Assembly (NCBI RefSeq): GCF_900182705.1
Contig: NZ_FXTP01000010.1
Span: 62,001-126,000, forward strand
Direction of reading: 5' to 3'
Source: Gracilimonas mengyeensis
Lineage (GTDB): Bacteria; Bacteroidota; Rhodothermia; Balneolales; Balneolaceae
DNA: 64,000 bases
The notes under the pieces were generated by a model, which searched no databases, was not told where the DNA came from, and worked only from the letters and a program-made list of their open reading frames with translations. The translations under genes and the position numbers were made by a program. Positions 42,811 to 52,722 of the stretch are shown here, piece by piece. Within the stretch, counting starts at the first letter, position 1. The number at the start of each line of letters is the position of its first letter.

Positions 42811-44967
42811 ATGGATACATCTTTAAACATTGCCCTGGTTGGAAATCCCAACACAGGGAAATCTACTATTTTTAATGGCCTAACCGGATTAAAACAAAAA
42901 ACAGGAAACTATCCCGGCATTACGGTTGAGAAGAAAACAGGATATTGTACCATCGGCGGGGTAAAACACCGGATTATTGATTTGCCGGGAACATACAGCC
43001 TGACCAGCCAAAAAATAGACGAGAGGCTTACCTATGAAACGCTCACCGGTATATACGAGCATGAAGAAAGGCCGGATTTGGTATTGGTGATTGTGGATTC
43101 GTCCAATTTAGAGCGTAATTTGTTCTTAGCTACGCAAGTGATGGACTTGAGCCTGCCTATGATGCTGGTGTTGAATATGGATGATGCGGCAGAAGAAAAA
43201 GGCATTAATATTCGTCATCAGGAGCTGGAACATCGTTTGGGAATTCCAATTGTGTCAGTTACTGCTACTGAAAAAGCTGGTATACAGAAAATACAGCAAG
43301 CTATAGAAAACCAAAGATTCAAAACGCCAAAACCACTTAGCTGGCAGCCCGGGAATGCCCTTCGCCTGGCACTTGATACTATTATCAAGGAATGGATAAA
43401 GCCTTATACAAAGCTTCCAGAGGAAGCACATATACTGGAAGGACTGAGACTGATAAGTGACGGAGTTCCTTCACACGCTTCCAGTAAGGCTCATAAGGTT
43501 ACACTACAGGAGAAAATTGAAAAAGCCCAAAACGTAATAGAGCGCTACGGAGGAAATCCAATTGCCCTGGAAGTGATGCGCCGCTATGACTTTATCAACA
43601 CATGTACAGGTGATTCTGTAACAAAAGAAGAAAAAGACGAGGAAAACTGGACCAACCGGATTGATGCTTTTGTAACGCATAGTTTATTTGGTCCTGTAAT
43701 CTTTTTGTTAATCCTGCTATTCATTTTTCAGTCTATTTTTACCTGGGCTACGCCTTTTATGGACATGATTGATCTGGTTTTTATTGAAACCGGAGCATGG
43801 CTGTCAGAGAATTTGCCAGCCGGTATGCTCACCGATTTACTGGTTGAAGGGGTGATTGCAGGTCTGGGTGGGGTAGTTATTTTTCTGCCACAGATTCTGT
43901 TCCTGTTTTTCTATATTTACCTCCTTGAAGCTAGTGGCTATATGGCCCGGGCTGCTTTTATTATGGATGGTTTTATGAGCCGAATTGGGTTGCATGGGCG
44001 TTCTGTGGTTCCTCTTATTTCAGGCTTTGCCTGCGCCATACCCGGTATTATGGCTACCCGGAGCATCAAGAACTGGCGAGACCGCATTATCACCATCATG
44101 GTGCTTCCCTTTATGGCTTGCTCAGCCCGTTTGCCGGTATATGCCTTACTGATTGCCGCGTTCATTCCTGCCACACCCGTACTTGGTTTTATTGATTTAC
44201 AGGGCCTCACCTTCTTCGGACTATATTTTTTCGGGATTCTGATGGCGGTACTCTCAGCGTTAGTAATGCATCGTATCTTTCCTAAAGGCCGTCCTGACCC
44301 CTTTATTATGGAGTTGCCAGATTACCGGATGCCAAAGATGTCGGTAGTGTTGCATAATGTATTTGATAGGGGGAAGATATTTGTGACCGAAGCTGGAAAA
44401 ATAATAGTGGGTATATCCATTGTACTATGGTTTCTGGCTTCTTTTCCCCAAGTGGATGTTACAGGAGAACAAGCTGTAAGTGAGAATCAGGTTAATCAAG
44501 GGGTTTCTGCCGAAAGTTCATTTTTACCATCCGATAATCCTGAGGCTTATCAGCTAAAGCAAAGTTATGCTGGTCAATTTGGAAGTTTTATAGAACCGGC
44601 CATTGAACCGTTGGGTTTCGACTGGAAAATTGGTATCGGCCTTCTGACATCTTTTGCTGCCCGGGAGGTTATGGTAGGCACACTAAATACCATTTACAGC
44701 ATTGAGGGTGAGGGGGATCAGGTACAAACTTTAAAACAAAAACTGGTGAACGATCGTGATGCGGAGACCGGTGTACCTGTATACTCAACAGCAACAGCAC
44801 TTTCGCTTATGGTCTTTTTTGCATTAGCTATGCAGTGTATGAGTACTATCGCCATTGTAAAACGGGAGACTAATTCCTGGAAGTGGCCGGTTGTTATGTT
44901 CAGTTATATGTCGGTATTAGCCTATTTATGTTCTTTTATAGTATATCAAACCATGAGTATGTTGTAA
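42811..44967 (+). CDS. feoB: FeoB, ferrous iron transporter
   Basis: 718 residues. N-terminal G domain: G1 GNPNTGKST (9-17), G3 DLPGTYSL, G4 NMDD, then a guanine dissociation inhibitor-like helical part (to about 285). The membrane domain carries the Gate motifs (YMARAAFIMDGFMSRIGLHGRSVVPLISGFACAIPGIMATR; LLTSFAAREVMVGTLNTIY). It imports Fe2+ across the inner membrane. The stop overlaps the next start by one base (TAATG). Confidence 0.96.
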   Translation: MDTSLNIALVGNPNTGKSTIFNGLTGLKQKTGNYPGITVEKKTGYCTIGGVKHRIIDLPGTYSLTSQKIDERLTYETLTGIYEHEERPDLVLVIVDSSNLERNLFLATQVMDLSLPMMLVLNMDDAAEEKGINIRHQELEHRLGIPIVSVTATEKAGIQKIQQAIENQRFKTPKPLSWQPGNALRLALDTIIKEWIKPYTKLPEEAHILEGLRLISDGVPSHASSKAHKVTLQEKIEKAQNVIERYGGNPIALEVMRRYDFINTCTGDSVTKEEKDEENWTNRIDAFVTHSLFGPVIFLLILLFIFQSIFTWATPFMDMIDLVFIETGAWLSENLPAGMLTDLLVEGVIAGLGGVVIFLPQILFLFFYIYLLEASGYMARAAFIMDGFMSRIGLHGRSVVPLISGFACAIPGIMATRSIKNWRDRIITIMVLPFMACSARLPVYALLIAAFIPATPVLGFIDLQGLTFFGLYFFGILMAVLSALVMHRIFPKGRPDPFIMELPDYRMPKMSVVLHNVFDRGKIFVTEAGKIIVGISIVLWFLASFPQVDVTGEQAVSENQVNQGVSAESSFLPSDNPEAYQLKQSYAGQFGSFIEPAIEPLGFDWKIGIGLLTSFAAREVMVGTLNTIYSIEGEGDQVQTLKQKLVNDRDAETGVPVYSTATALSLMVFFALAMQCMSTIAIVKRETNSWKWPVVMFSYMSVLAYLCSFIVYQTMSML

Positions 44968-45110
44968 TGGAATTTCAAGCTTATATAGCGTTTATACTGT
45001 TATTTGCGGTGTTGATTCTTACGGGGTTAAAGGTATACAGAAAACTTACTTCCTTTGGGGAAAAGCATACATCCGGATGCGGCCCAGACTGTAAATGCAA
45101 TCACCATTAA
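44967..45110 (+). CDS. FeoB-associated Cys-rich membrane protein
   Basis: 47 residues from the ATG at 44967, which shares a base with the feoB stop. One membrane segment (about 5-24), then a cytoplasmic tail with GCGPDCKCNHH, a compact three-Cys/two-His cluster. This matches the small FeoB-associated Cys-rich proteins found downstream of feoB in Bacteroidota. Likely part of the Feo complex. Confidence 0.85.
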   Translation: MEFQAYIAFILLFAVLILTGLKVYRKLTSFGEKHTSGCGPDCKCNHH

Positions 45111-45233
45111 AAGATGCGATGCTGGGTTAAAAAAGCAGGTGTAATTGGGTGAGATGAATGCAAATTGAGGATTGAAATAAACACAAATTTCATCTGAATT
45201 ATGTTATCTTGGGCCTAAAATGAACATTTGCAC

Positions 45234-46073
45234 ATGATCTACAATCAAAAACTGCAACAAGCAGTGGCGGCAGCTAAATCCACGCTTTGTGTGGGCTTAG
45301 ATCCCAACCTGGATTTGTTACCAAAGCCAGTAAAACAACAATTTGAAACACCTGAAGAAAAAGTAAGCCATTTCTGTAAGTTAGTAATTGATTATACAGC
45401 CCCTTACTGTGCAGCTTTTAAGCCCAATCTTGCATTTTTTGAGGCTCTTGGAGCTAATGGCTTTCAAGTTTTACAGGAGGTTATCGACCATATTCCCGAG
45501 GATAAAATAGTAATTGCCGATGCCAAACGCGGTGATATCAGTTCAACGGCTGAACATTATAAGAAAAGCTTTTGGGATGAATTCGAAGTTGATGCCGTGA
45601 CTTTAAATCCTCTTATGGGGTTTGAGACCCTGGATGCTTTTAAAAAAGATGAGACAAAGGGGATTTACGTACTTGCTTTGACCTCCAACAGGGGCGCGGA
45701 AGATTTTTTAAAAAAACCTTTTGCCGGTTTTCCAACAATGGCCCAATATATAGCCCATCAATTATCAGAAAAAGCAAAAGATAGTAAGGCCCATTTAGGT
45801 ATGGTTATAGGTGCAACACAAGCGGAAGAAGCTCGCCCTGTATTGAATGAATATGAGCAGGGGAGTTTACTTATACCTGGTGTTGGTGCACAAGGCGGCT
45901 CGGTCGCGGAGCTTGCCAAAGCTTTAAAAACCCATAAAGGTATTCCACTAATCAACAGCAGCCGGGGAATTATTTACGCAGGCAGTGATGAGGGCGATTG
46001 GCCTGAACATGTTGCTGATGCAGCAAAAAAAATGAAACACCAGTTAAATACCATTACCGCCAGTTATGTCTGA
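45234..46073 (+). CDS. pyrF: Orotidine 5'-phosphate decarboxylase (type 2)
   Basis: 279 residues from the ATG at 45234 (a TTG six bases upstream is in frame). It makes UMP in pyrimidine synthesis. LCVGLDPNLDLLP, PYCAAFKPNLAFFEALG and the catalytic IVIADAKRGDISSTAEHY (Asp-x-Lys) fit the ~280-residue type 2 enzymes. The last 8 bases overlap rnhA. Confidence 0.95.
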   Translation: MIYNQKLQQAVAAAKSTLCVGLDPNLDLLPKPVKQQFETPEEKVSHFCKLVIDYTAPYCAAFKPNLAFFEALGANGFQVLQEVIDHIPEDKIVIADAKRGDISSTAEHYKKSFWDEFEVDAVTLNPLMGFETLDAFKKDETKGIYVLALTSNRGAEDFLKKPFAGFPTMAQYIAHQLSEKAKDSKAHLGMVIGATQAEEARPVLNEYEQGSLLIPGVGAQGGSVAELAKALKTHKGIPLINSSRGIIYAGSDEGDWPEHVADAAKKMKHQLNTITASYV

Positions 46074-46509
46074 TAAACCCGAAGTGATTGTATATACCGA
46101 TGGTGCATGCAGCGGAAACCCGGGACCAGGTGGATGGGGGGCTGTATTAATATGGAACGGCAAAGAAAAAGAATTAATGGGGGGTGAACCTCAAACCACC
46201 AATAACCGGATGGAAATGCAGGCGGTTATTGAAGCGTTGAGAGCTCTTAAAAAACCATGTAAGGTGATTATTCATAGCGATAGTGCTCTGATTATTAATG
46301 CTTTTACCAAGGGATGGATTGAAAGCTGGCAAAAACGGGGATGGCGGAAATCCAACAAAAAACCCGTGGAAAACAAAGAGCTCTGGCAACACATGTTGCA
46401 GGCCATGGACCCGCACGATGTAGAATGGGTGAAAGTGAAAGGACATGCTGGTATTGAACTCAATGAACGGGTAGATCGTTTGGCAGTAACAGCATCAAAA
46501 AAATATTAA
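46066..46509 (+). CDS. rnhA: Ribonuclease HI
   Basis: 147 residues. Degrades RNA in RNA-DNA hybrids. The four acidic catalytic residues are present: Asp in VYTDGACSGNPGPGGWGA, Glu in NRMEMQAVIEAL, Asp in IHSDSALI and Asp in NERVDRLAV. Coupled to pyrF by an 8-base overlap. Confidence 0.96.
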   Translation: MSDKPEVIVYTDGACSGNPGPGGWGAVLIWNGKEKELMGGEPQTTNNRMEMQAVIEALRALKKPCKVIIHSDSALIINAFTKGWIESWQKRGWRKSNKKPVENKELWQHMLQAMDPHDVEWVKVKGHAGIELNERVDRLAVTASKKY

Positions 46510-46670
46510 GTAAAGCATATTTTGACCGAAAACTATACTTAACAAAAAAGTACTGATGGTGAATACAGGGAATTTTTGATTTATTATCCCAGAGAATAGG
46601 TACATCTGTTAGATTTTCAACATGGAATAAAGAAGTAGTGCAGAAACTACTCTAATATTATAGTATCAAC

Positions 46671-48464
46671 ATGGGAATTGACCGTGGTTTTTTAGATGTG
46701 TTGTTGGAAAATACAACCGAAGCGTTGCTTTTTTTAAGCAGAGATGGAATCATTCAATTTAGCAGCCCATCTATTGAATGTATTTCAGAATACACGGTGG
46801 AAGAATTATTGGGAGAAAATATTTTCCAGTATGTACATCCACAAGACCGGAACAGGTACATACAGAAATTTGATGAAGGTCTTGAGGCTAATTTTGAAAT
46901 GCGTGATAAAGCACGTTTTAAACCAAAAAATAGTCCATATCGTTACATAGAGTGGCATGCCAATAACCAGCTTGATAATCCGGAAATAGGATACATCATC
47001 ATAAATTTGAGAGATGTAACGATAGTGAAAGAAACTGAAGAAGAATTGGCTAAGAGCGAAAAGAGACTCAAGCAAGCTCAGGAAATTGCCCATATCGGCA
47101 GCTGGGAGTATTCTTTCGTAACTGGAGTAAGCAATTGGTCGGATGAGATCTTTCGTATCATGGGTATTGAGCCTCATTCTAAAGAACCATCCCTTGAGCT
47201 TTATCTTGCATATATTCACCCGGACGACAGAGAGCAGGCCAGGCAACTGATTGAAGAGTCTAAAAAGGATAAAAAACCCTTCAGTTTTAGTCATCGTATT
47301 GTACGGGATGATGGCAAGGTACGTATCATTGAAAATGAACGACGTTTTCTGTTTGACGATAACGGTGACGCCATCTATATGTTTGGCATCTTACATGATA
47401 TAACAGAACAAGTAGAAACAGAAGAAGCTTTAAAATCACATTCCAGAAACCTTGAACAAGCGTTTAATATAGCTCGTATCGGTACCTGGAAATACTATTT
47501 TTACCAGGATCAATTCCATTGGAATCAAAGTGCCCTGGACGTAATTGGATTTGGTGAACATGAGGTTCCCGACAGCTGGGAAGAATACATGGCTTTTATA
47601 CCCGACGATCACAAGGAATTAGTACTCAAGGGTATTGACGAGTTTGACCATAACCGAGGTGTAGACTTAGAGCATCAGCTTCAAATAAATGGGCAACGAA
47701 AATGGATACGGGTAAAAAGTAATGTAGAATTAAATAAGGAAGGAAATCCCGAATATGTATTTGGGGTAATACAAGACATTGATAAAGTTAAGCGGAATGA
47801 ACTGAAACTGGAAAAAGCCCTTGATGAAAAAACAGTGTTGCTGGCTGAAGTCCATCACCGTGTAAAAAACAACCTGGCCATTATTTCGGGACTGCTGGAG
47901 CTGCAACGTATGGAAGCCAATGATGAAAACATCCACGATTACTTCAACCAAAGTATCAACCGGATTTCATCTATCGCTATGGTGCATGAGCTGCTGTATC
48001 AATCCGAAGAATTCAGCTCTGTAGACCTCCATTCTTATCTTCAAAGACTTATTCCGGGTATTCAGGATACGATGTCTTCATCACATAAAAACATCAGCAT
48101 AAACCTGAATATCGAAAACTATCAAATCAGTATTAATCAGGCCATCCCTATTGGACTTTTACTGAATGAACTGCTCACCAATTCTTTTAAGTACGCATTC
48201 AAGAATCGTAAAAAGGGGGTAATTAATATCGTGCTTAAACGGTTTGATAAAAATAAACTGCGCATTAATTATAGTGATGACGGAGTTGGTTTTACTGAAC
48301 ATATTGAATTTGAGAAACCTCAGAACCTTGGGCTAACCCTGGTGCACACCCAGCTGCAACAGTTAAACTCGGATTATACCGTAGACACTGAAAACGGCTT
48401 TAATCTGGAAGTGATTTTTAAAGCCAATATTAAAGAAGGGCAAATGGTCTTGCCGCTAAACTGA
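46671..48464 (+). CDS. Cytosolic triple-PAS sensor histidine kinase (HisKA_2)
   Basis: 597 residues with no membrane segment. Three PAS domains (about 8-120, 130-250 and 260-380; the second and third share IGxWxYxF, typical of PAS_3 folds). The kinase core follows: LLAEVHHRVKNNLAIISGLLELQ (phospho-acceptor His in the HisKA_2 form), then an ATPase with NELLTNSFKYAF, DDGVGF and NLGLTLVHTQLQQL. No response regulator is adjacent, so it is an orphan. HisKA_2 kinases often act in light or general stress signalling in other groups; the signal here is unknown. Confidence 0.9.
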   Translation: MGIDRGFLDVLLENTTEALLFLSRDGIIQFSSPSIECISEYTVEELLGENIFQYVHPQDRNRYIQKFDEGLEANFEMRDKARFKPKNSPYRYIEWHANNQLDNPEIGYIIINLRDVTIVKETEEELAKSEKRLKQAQEIAHIGSWEYSFVTGVSNWSDEIFRIMGIEPHSKEPSLELYLAYIHPDDREQARQLIEESKKDKKPFSFSHRIVRDDGKVRIIENERRFLFDDNGDAIYMFGILHDITEQVETEEALKSHSRNLEQAFNIARIGTWKYYFYQDQFHWNQSALDVIGFGEHEVPDSWEEYMAFIPDDHKELVLKGIDEFDHNRGVDLEHQLQINGQRKWIRVKSNVELNKEGNPEYVFGVIQDIDKVKRNELKLEKALDEKTVLLAEVHHRVKNNLAIISGLLELQRMEANDENIHDYFNQSINRISSIAMVHELLYQSEEFSSVDLHSYLQRLIPGIQDTMSSSHKNISINLNIENYQISINQAIPIGLLLNELLTNSFKYAFKNRKKGVINIVLKRFDKNKLRINYSDDGVGFTEHIEFEKPQNLGLTLVHTQLQQLNSDYTVDTENGFNLEVIFKANIKEGQMVLPLN

Positions 48465-48466
48465 GT

Positions 48467-49453
48467 TTAGGTAAGTGAAGCGAACGGTTTTAAATTTAAG
48501 TCATCAAACTGGCCCTTTATTGCTTTCAGTTTTCCGGTGATGGAAATCATGGCGGCATTATCGGTACAGTAGCTTATTTTGGGAGAATATAACGGAATAC
48601 CCAGTTTGGCAGCCATCCCCTCTGCTTTTTCGCGCAACATGGAATTCGCTGAAACTCCACCGGCAAGCACAATGCTTTTAACGCTGGTTTGCTGAGCAGC
48701 TCGCTTCAGTTTTTTTACCAATACTTCGGCAATAGCATAACTCACGCTGGCGCAGATATCATTGAGATGCTCCTGAATCCATTCGTCATTCTTATCCTCT
48801 AAATAATACAACACACTGGTTTTTAAACCTGAGAAACTGAAGTCGAGTCCTTTGTGCAGTAATGCTTGGGGAAACTTGTGAAATTGGGGATCGCCCTTTT
48901 TCGCCAGCCGATCCATATGCGGGCCTGCAGGATAGGGAAGCCCCAACAGTTTACCTATTTTGTCAAAGGCTTCGCCGGCTGCATCATCCCGGGTCTTTCC
49001 AATGATTTCATGCTCAAAAGGGGAAGTGACATGCACCAGCTGGGTATGTCCTCCTGAAACAGTGAGCGCCAACAAGGGAAATTCGGGTTGGTGGTCGATG
49101 AAGTTTGCATAGATATGGGCATCCATATGATTTACCCCAATCAGCGGGATGTTTCGGGAAAGGGCCAGTCCCTTGGCAAAACAGATTCCTACCAGCAAAG
49201 AACCCAGCAGACCAGGGCCCTGGGTTACGGCAATTGCTTCAATATCGTCCAGGGAAACATCGGCTTCTTCCAGCGCCTGCTGTACGGTTTGTGTAATGGT
49301 TTTTTGATGCGCACGAGACGCCAGCTCCGGCACTACACCACCAAACTGCAGGTGTATGGATTGCGAAGCAATGATGTTTGATTGGATGCCCTCCGCCGTC
49401 AGTACGGCTGCAGAGGTGTCGTCACAAGAGGATTCTATGGCTAAAATGTTCAT
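48467..49453 (-). CDS. tsaD: TsaD, tRNA t6A threonylcarbamoyltransferase
   Basis: 328 residues. NILAIESSCDDTSAAVL at the N-terminus, GVNHMDAHIYANF with the metal-binding His-x3-His, SGGHTQLVHV, and LAGGVSANSMLRE are the ASKHA-fold signatures. With TsaB/C/E it forms N6-threonylcarbamoyladenosine at tRNA position 37. Tail-to-tail with the kinase gene, two bases apart. Confidence 0.96.
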   Translation of the reverse strand: MNILAIESSCDDTSAAVLTAEGIQSNIIASQSIHLQFGGVVPELASRAHQKTITQTVQQALEEADVSLDDIEAIAVTQGPGLLGSLLVGICFAKGLALSRNIPLIGVNHMDAHIYANFIDHQPEFPLLALTVSGGHTQLVHVTSPFEHEIIGKTRDDAAGEAFDKIGKLLGLPYPAGPHMDRLAKKGDPQFHKFPQALLHKGLDFSFSGLKTSVLYYLEDKNDEWIQEHLNDICASVSYAIAEVLVKKLKRAAQQTSVKSIVLAGGVSANSMLREKAEGMAAKLGIPLYSPKISYCTDNAAMISITGKLKAIKGQFDDLNLKPFASLT

Positions 49454-49493
49454 GGCTCAAAGATACGAATGTTGGGCTAAATCTACATCCGAT

Positions 49494-49529
49494 TGGAACG
49501 CGGATGACACGGATTCAGCGGATTTTTGG
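49494..49529 (-). repeat. Dispersed repeat D, copy 3
   Basis: GGAACGCGGATGACACGG followed by ATT.AGCGGATT, the reverse complement of the copies at 16889-16921 and 22087-22122. It lies 40 bases upstream of the tsaD start codon, possibly inside its promoter region. Confidence 0.7.
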
Positions 49530-49590
49530 GGATGGTAGGTATTAATAAGTCCCTCAATTTCTTTTGCTGTATTTACCTTTACTGGCCCTC

Positions 49591-49844
49591 CCTTGGCACT
49601 AACACCTCTCATCCCGAATGCTATCGGGACGGGAACAGCCGCATTCTTTGATCTCTCCTCAAGGAGAGACTTCCTGAGATTGTATTCAGATTCAGGTGCC
49701 AACAAGACCTACAATGTTGAATTCCACACGAACACTTCGCAATTCAATATTCCTTGTTGAATGTTCGAAGTTCTACCGTCCTCCCTTGAGGGAGGTGCCC
49801 GGTTTTGGCTCGCCAAAACCGGCGGAGGGTGTTTGTAGCCAAGG
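49591..49844 (+). repeat. Repeat A, copy 1 (254 bp, complete)
   Basis: Ends form an imperfect inverted repeat: CCTTGGCACTAACACC at 49591 and GGTGTTTGTAGCCAAGG ending at 49844. Inside, in order: a TCCCGA..TCGGGA hairpin, CTCTCCTCAAGGAGAG, a variable part with TTCAATATTCC-type sequence, CCTCCCTTGAGGGAGG, and GGTTTTGG..CCAAAACC then GGCGGAGGGTG. The right end stops six bases before the stop codon of the BspA-like gene. The rest of the 397-bp gap holds only repeat D copy 3. Confidence 0.82.
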
Positions 49845-49850
49845 CATCAA

Positions 49851-51740
49851 TTATTTAATCAAGATCAATTTCTTCGTACTCACAAACTCACCGGCTTGTA
49901 TGCGATAGATGTAGAAGCCACTGGATAGGCCGGAAGCATCAAAAGTAGTGGTGTGCCACCCGGCGGATTGTCTTTGGTCAACCAGGGAAGCTACTTTCTG
50001 TCCCAGCATATTGAACACGGAAAGCTCTACTTCGGCTGCTTGGGGTATTCCATACCGAATTTGTGTGGTTGGGTTGAACGGGTTGGGGTAGTTTTGCTGG
50101 AGGGTGAATGAATTAGGTGCATCGTTCTCTTCAATTGATGTGCTTACACTCGTAGTAAAACTCCATAATTCACTCCACTCTCCGGCATAATCCATATTAT
50201 TTATACCTCGTATTCTCCAGTTATATTCAACAACGCCTTTCAAGGATTTTTCCAAGGTAAAAGTTGTGTCATTAATTACGGTGTCAACTAGTATAGGGTC
50301 AAATCCTTCAACCAATTGTAATTGATACTTTTTGGAAGAGGTTTCACTTTTCCACTTAAATGTTGGGCTTCTCGATACGTCTGTTGAATTATTATTAGGA
50401 GTGAGTTTAATAATTGGTTCTGGTACATTGGGACAAGTACCCCATTCCGGCCTATATTTAATTAACAAAGGGCTATTGGATGAAAAATCGAAATATCCAT
50501 TTGGAATTTTTTCTACGCACCACGCACTTAAATCCTGATTAAAGCTATCTGCACCAAAAAACATTGATCTCATATCAGTAACAGAAGAGACATCCCAACT
50601 GCCTATATCCTGATTAAAGCTATCTGCACCAAAAAACATCGAATTCATATCAGTAACAGAGGAGACATCCCAACCACCTATATCCTGATTAAAACTTCTT
50701 GCAGACCAAAACATACTACTCATATCCGTTACAGAGGAGACGTCCCAATTCCCTATATCCTTATTAAAACTACTGGCTTTACTAAACATACTACTCATAT
50801 CAGTGACTGAGGACACATCCCAACTCCCTATGTCCTGATTAAAACTACTTGGATTACTAAACATACTAGTTACATTTCTAAACATACTACTCATATCCGT
50901 TACAGAGGAGACGTCCCAATTCCCTATATCCTTATTAAAACTACTTGCATTACTAAACATACTACTCATATCAGTGACTGAGGACACATCCCAACTCCCT
51001 ATATCTTGATTAAATCTGCTTGAAGTATTATCTGAAAAACGAAACATACTACTCATATCTGTTACAGAGGAGACATCCCAATTCCCTATATCCTTATTAA
51101 AACTACTGGCATTACTAAACATCCCACTCATATCAGTAACAGAGGAAACATTCCACCCCCCAATATCCTTATTAAAGTCAAGTGCACTTGCAAACAAATC
51201 ACTCATATCAGTAACAGAGGAGACATCCCAACCACCTATATCTTGATTAAATCTATATGCGGTATCAAACATCTTCCTCATATTAGTAACAGATGAAACA
51301 TTCCAACTCCCAATGTCCTGATTAAAGCTTTTTGCGCTAAGAAACATACGTCTCATATCAGTAACAGAGGAGACATCCCAATTTCCTATATCCTGGTTAA
51401 AGTTATCTGCGCTCACAAACATCCCATTCATATTAGTAACAGAGGAGACATCCCAATTTCCTATATCCTGGTTAAAGTTATCTGCGCCCACAAACATCCC
51501 ACTCATATCCGTAACAAGGCTTGTACATACTTTAGATAGGTCGGCTTCTTCATCCCTTCTCTGTACTAGTAAATCCCTGTTCACAGCCTCATAGGTATCT
51601 CCCACTAAAGTATCTGTATCACCAGGTTCGGCCCCTTCACATTTAACAATACCATTTTCAATGGTAAATTCCTGTGCAAAAGCAGTAGCGGTTAAAAAAA
51701 CGATGAGCATAAGTCCCGAAATTAATATTCTTTTTAGCAT
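49851..51740 (-). CDS. BspA-like repeat surface protein with type IX-style C-terminal signal
   Basis: 629 residues. Signal peptide (about 1-22, TAFAQ/EF). Thirteen tandem units (79-414) of the DUF285/BspA type, nearly all 25 residues, consensus M-x-x-M-F-x-x-A-x-x-F-N-(Q/K)-D-I-G-x-W-(D/N)-V-S-S-V-T-(D/N). Then a fibronectin-III-like domain (about 420-525), and a C-terminal domain (about 550-629) with [20 protein letters not shown] and a final KLILIK, the Por/type IX sorting type. Likely secreted and attached to the cell surface, perhaps for adhesion (inference from family). Confidence 0.88.
   Translation of the reverse strand: MLKRILISGLMLIVFLTATAFAQEFTIENGIVKCEGAEPGDTDTLVGDTYEAVNRDLLVQRRDEEADLSKVCTSLVTDMSGMFVGADNFNQDIGNWDVSSVTNMNGMFVSADNFNQDIGNWDVSSVTDMRRMFLSAKSFNQDIGSWNVSSVTNMRKMFDTAYRFNQDIGGWDVSSVTDMSDLFASALDFNKDIGGWNVSSVTDMSGMFSNASSFNKDIGNWDVSSVTDMSSMFRFSDNTSSRFNQDIGSWDVSSVTDMSSMFSNASSFNKDIGNWDVSSVTDMSSMFRNVTSMFSNPSSFNQDIGSWDVSSVTDMSSMFSKASSFNKDIGNWDVSSVTDMSSMFWSARSFNQDIGGWDVSSVTDMNSMFFGADSFNQDIGSWDVSSVTDMRSMFFGADSFNQDLSAWCVEKIPNGYFDFSSNSPLLIKYRPEWGTCPNVPEPIIKLTPNNNSTDVSRSPTFKWKSETSSKKYQLQLVEGFDPILVDTVINDTTFTLEKSLKGVVEYNWRIRGINNMDYAGEWSELWSFTTSVSTSIEENDAPNSFTLQQNYPNPFNPTTQIRYGIPQAAEVELSVFNMLGQKVASLVDQRQSAGWHTTTFDASGLSSGFYIYRIQAGEFVSTKKLILIK
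50499..51506 (-). repeat. Coding tandem repeats of the BspA-like gene (75-bp unit)
   Basis: Thirteen units: eleven of 75 bp and two longer (87 and 96 bp; units 7 and 9, with inserts in the variable part). Several units are nearly identical at DNA level (e.g. CATCCCAATTCCCTATATCC repeats), which suggests recent duplication or gene conversion and makes the copy number prone to change. Confidence 0.88.
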
Positions 51741-51994
51741 GGTTCTCTTTTTTTAGTTTACTTTTACTACCAAGTATCCTTAAATACTATTCTTATTCAC
51801 TAAAGACAAACAGAAAACAATAGATGATCCTGAACATCAATATGATCCTATAAATTATGGTGCATAGCTTTTTGAGGTGATTTTTAGAGCTTTTATCCAC
51901 TTTTTTCTCCACCCAACCATGGGCGGATAAACTATCCGTCCTACGCCTTTTCAAAATATTCTGCGATGATCTGCAAACAAAATTCTGATGATCC

Positions 51995-52298
51995 CTAAAA
52001 ATTTAATCTGTCAGGATTCTTTTGGGTGTTAAATAAGTAAAGAATTTCGACGATACCTTCCCGAAATTCATAAAATATAATTGAGCGTTTATGAAGCACA
52101 GACTTTCGCGTACGTTCTGTTCCCCCAACAACAGCAAAGTTCAGGATTATAAGAGATGAGCTCGATTCTTCGATCCAATGCTTTGTAAAAAATTCTTACT
52201 TCCTTCTCCGTCCAATTATCAAGCAGATAGTCCGTAATTTCGTTTTTATTTTGAAGAGCAGTTTCCGTCCATATAACCGGGTATTTTTTTAAAGCCAT
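51995..52298 (-). pseudogene. Frameshifted RelE/ParE-family toxin gene
   Basis: The ATG at 52298 opens a normal ParE/RelE N-terminus (PVIWTETALQNKNEITDYLLDNWTEKEV) but stops at 52089 after 69 residues. In another frame the same strand continues without a break from about 52155 to a stop at 51995-51997, reading RKSVLHKRSIIFYEFREGIV then EILYLFNTQKNPDRLNF, the family's C-terminal strands. Joining the frames near 52150-52160 restores ~100 residues, the usual length. Either a real inactivating indel or a base-calling error. Overlaps the antitoxin by 10 bases. Confidence 0.82.
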
Positions 52299-52519
52299 TT
52301 TTCATATGATTTCCGAACCTCCTTGTGGTCAGTAACTCTTCCGTCTTTTGCATCTTTCCTGCCTTTCTGAATCCCCTCTTTTATTTCATCTGGCAGGCTA
52401 TCCCAGTGAATGGCTTTTTGGCTTTCTCTCACCGAGCGAATGTCCTCCAGAATTTGGGGATCTTCCACACTTTCAATCCAGTTGAGCAGTTCCTTTTTTT
52501 CTTTTTGAAGCGTATCCAT
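52289..52519 (-). CDS. Antitoxin of a ParE/RelE-type module
   Basis: 76 residues, very charged and helical, like small antitoxins that cap RelE/ParE toxins. N-terminal helix (MDTLQKEKKELLNWIESVEDP) and a C-terminal part with DEIKEGIQKGRKDAKDGRVTDHKEVRKSYEKW, where 'GR.T.H.EV...YEKW' resembles Bacteroidota toxin-associated antitoxins. It precedes and overlaps the toxin frame in the usual antitoxin-toxin order. The reading frame is intact. Confidence 0.72.
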   Translation of the reverse strand: MDTLQKEKKELLNWIESVEDPQILEDIRSVRESQKAIHWDSLPDEIKEGIQKGRKDAKDGRVTDHKEVRKSYEKWL

Positions 52520-52722
52520 ATGCTAACCTCTTATTTCAACCAGTATATATAATTGCTGCGATTTTATAAACAACTAATTTCTGTTTTGCTACACCAGAGA
52601 TCAGGAGCGAGTACAACAATCAGAGAGTGAGAAGGAGTTATGAATATTGAAGACGATAAGGTGTATATTTTAGAATTCATGATATATGATATAAGAACCA
52701 CTCTTTATAATCAGAAGGATAG

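Noticed and set aside
50499-51506. Regularly spaced repeats resembling a CRISPR array
   Set aside because: The 75-bp periodicity is coding: it matches 25-residue BspA units in an open frame, there is no repeat-spacer structure and no cas gene.
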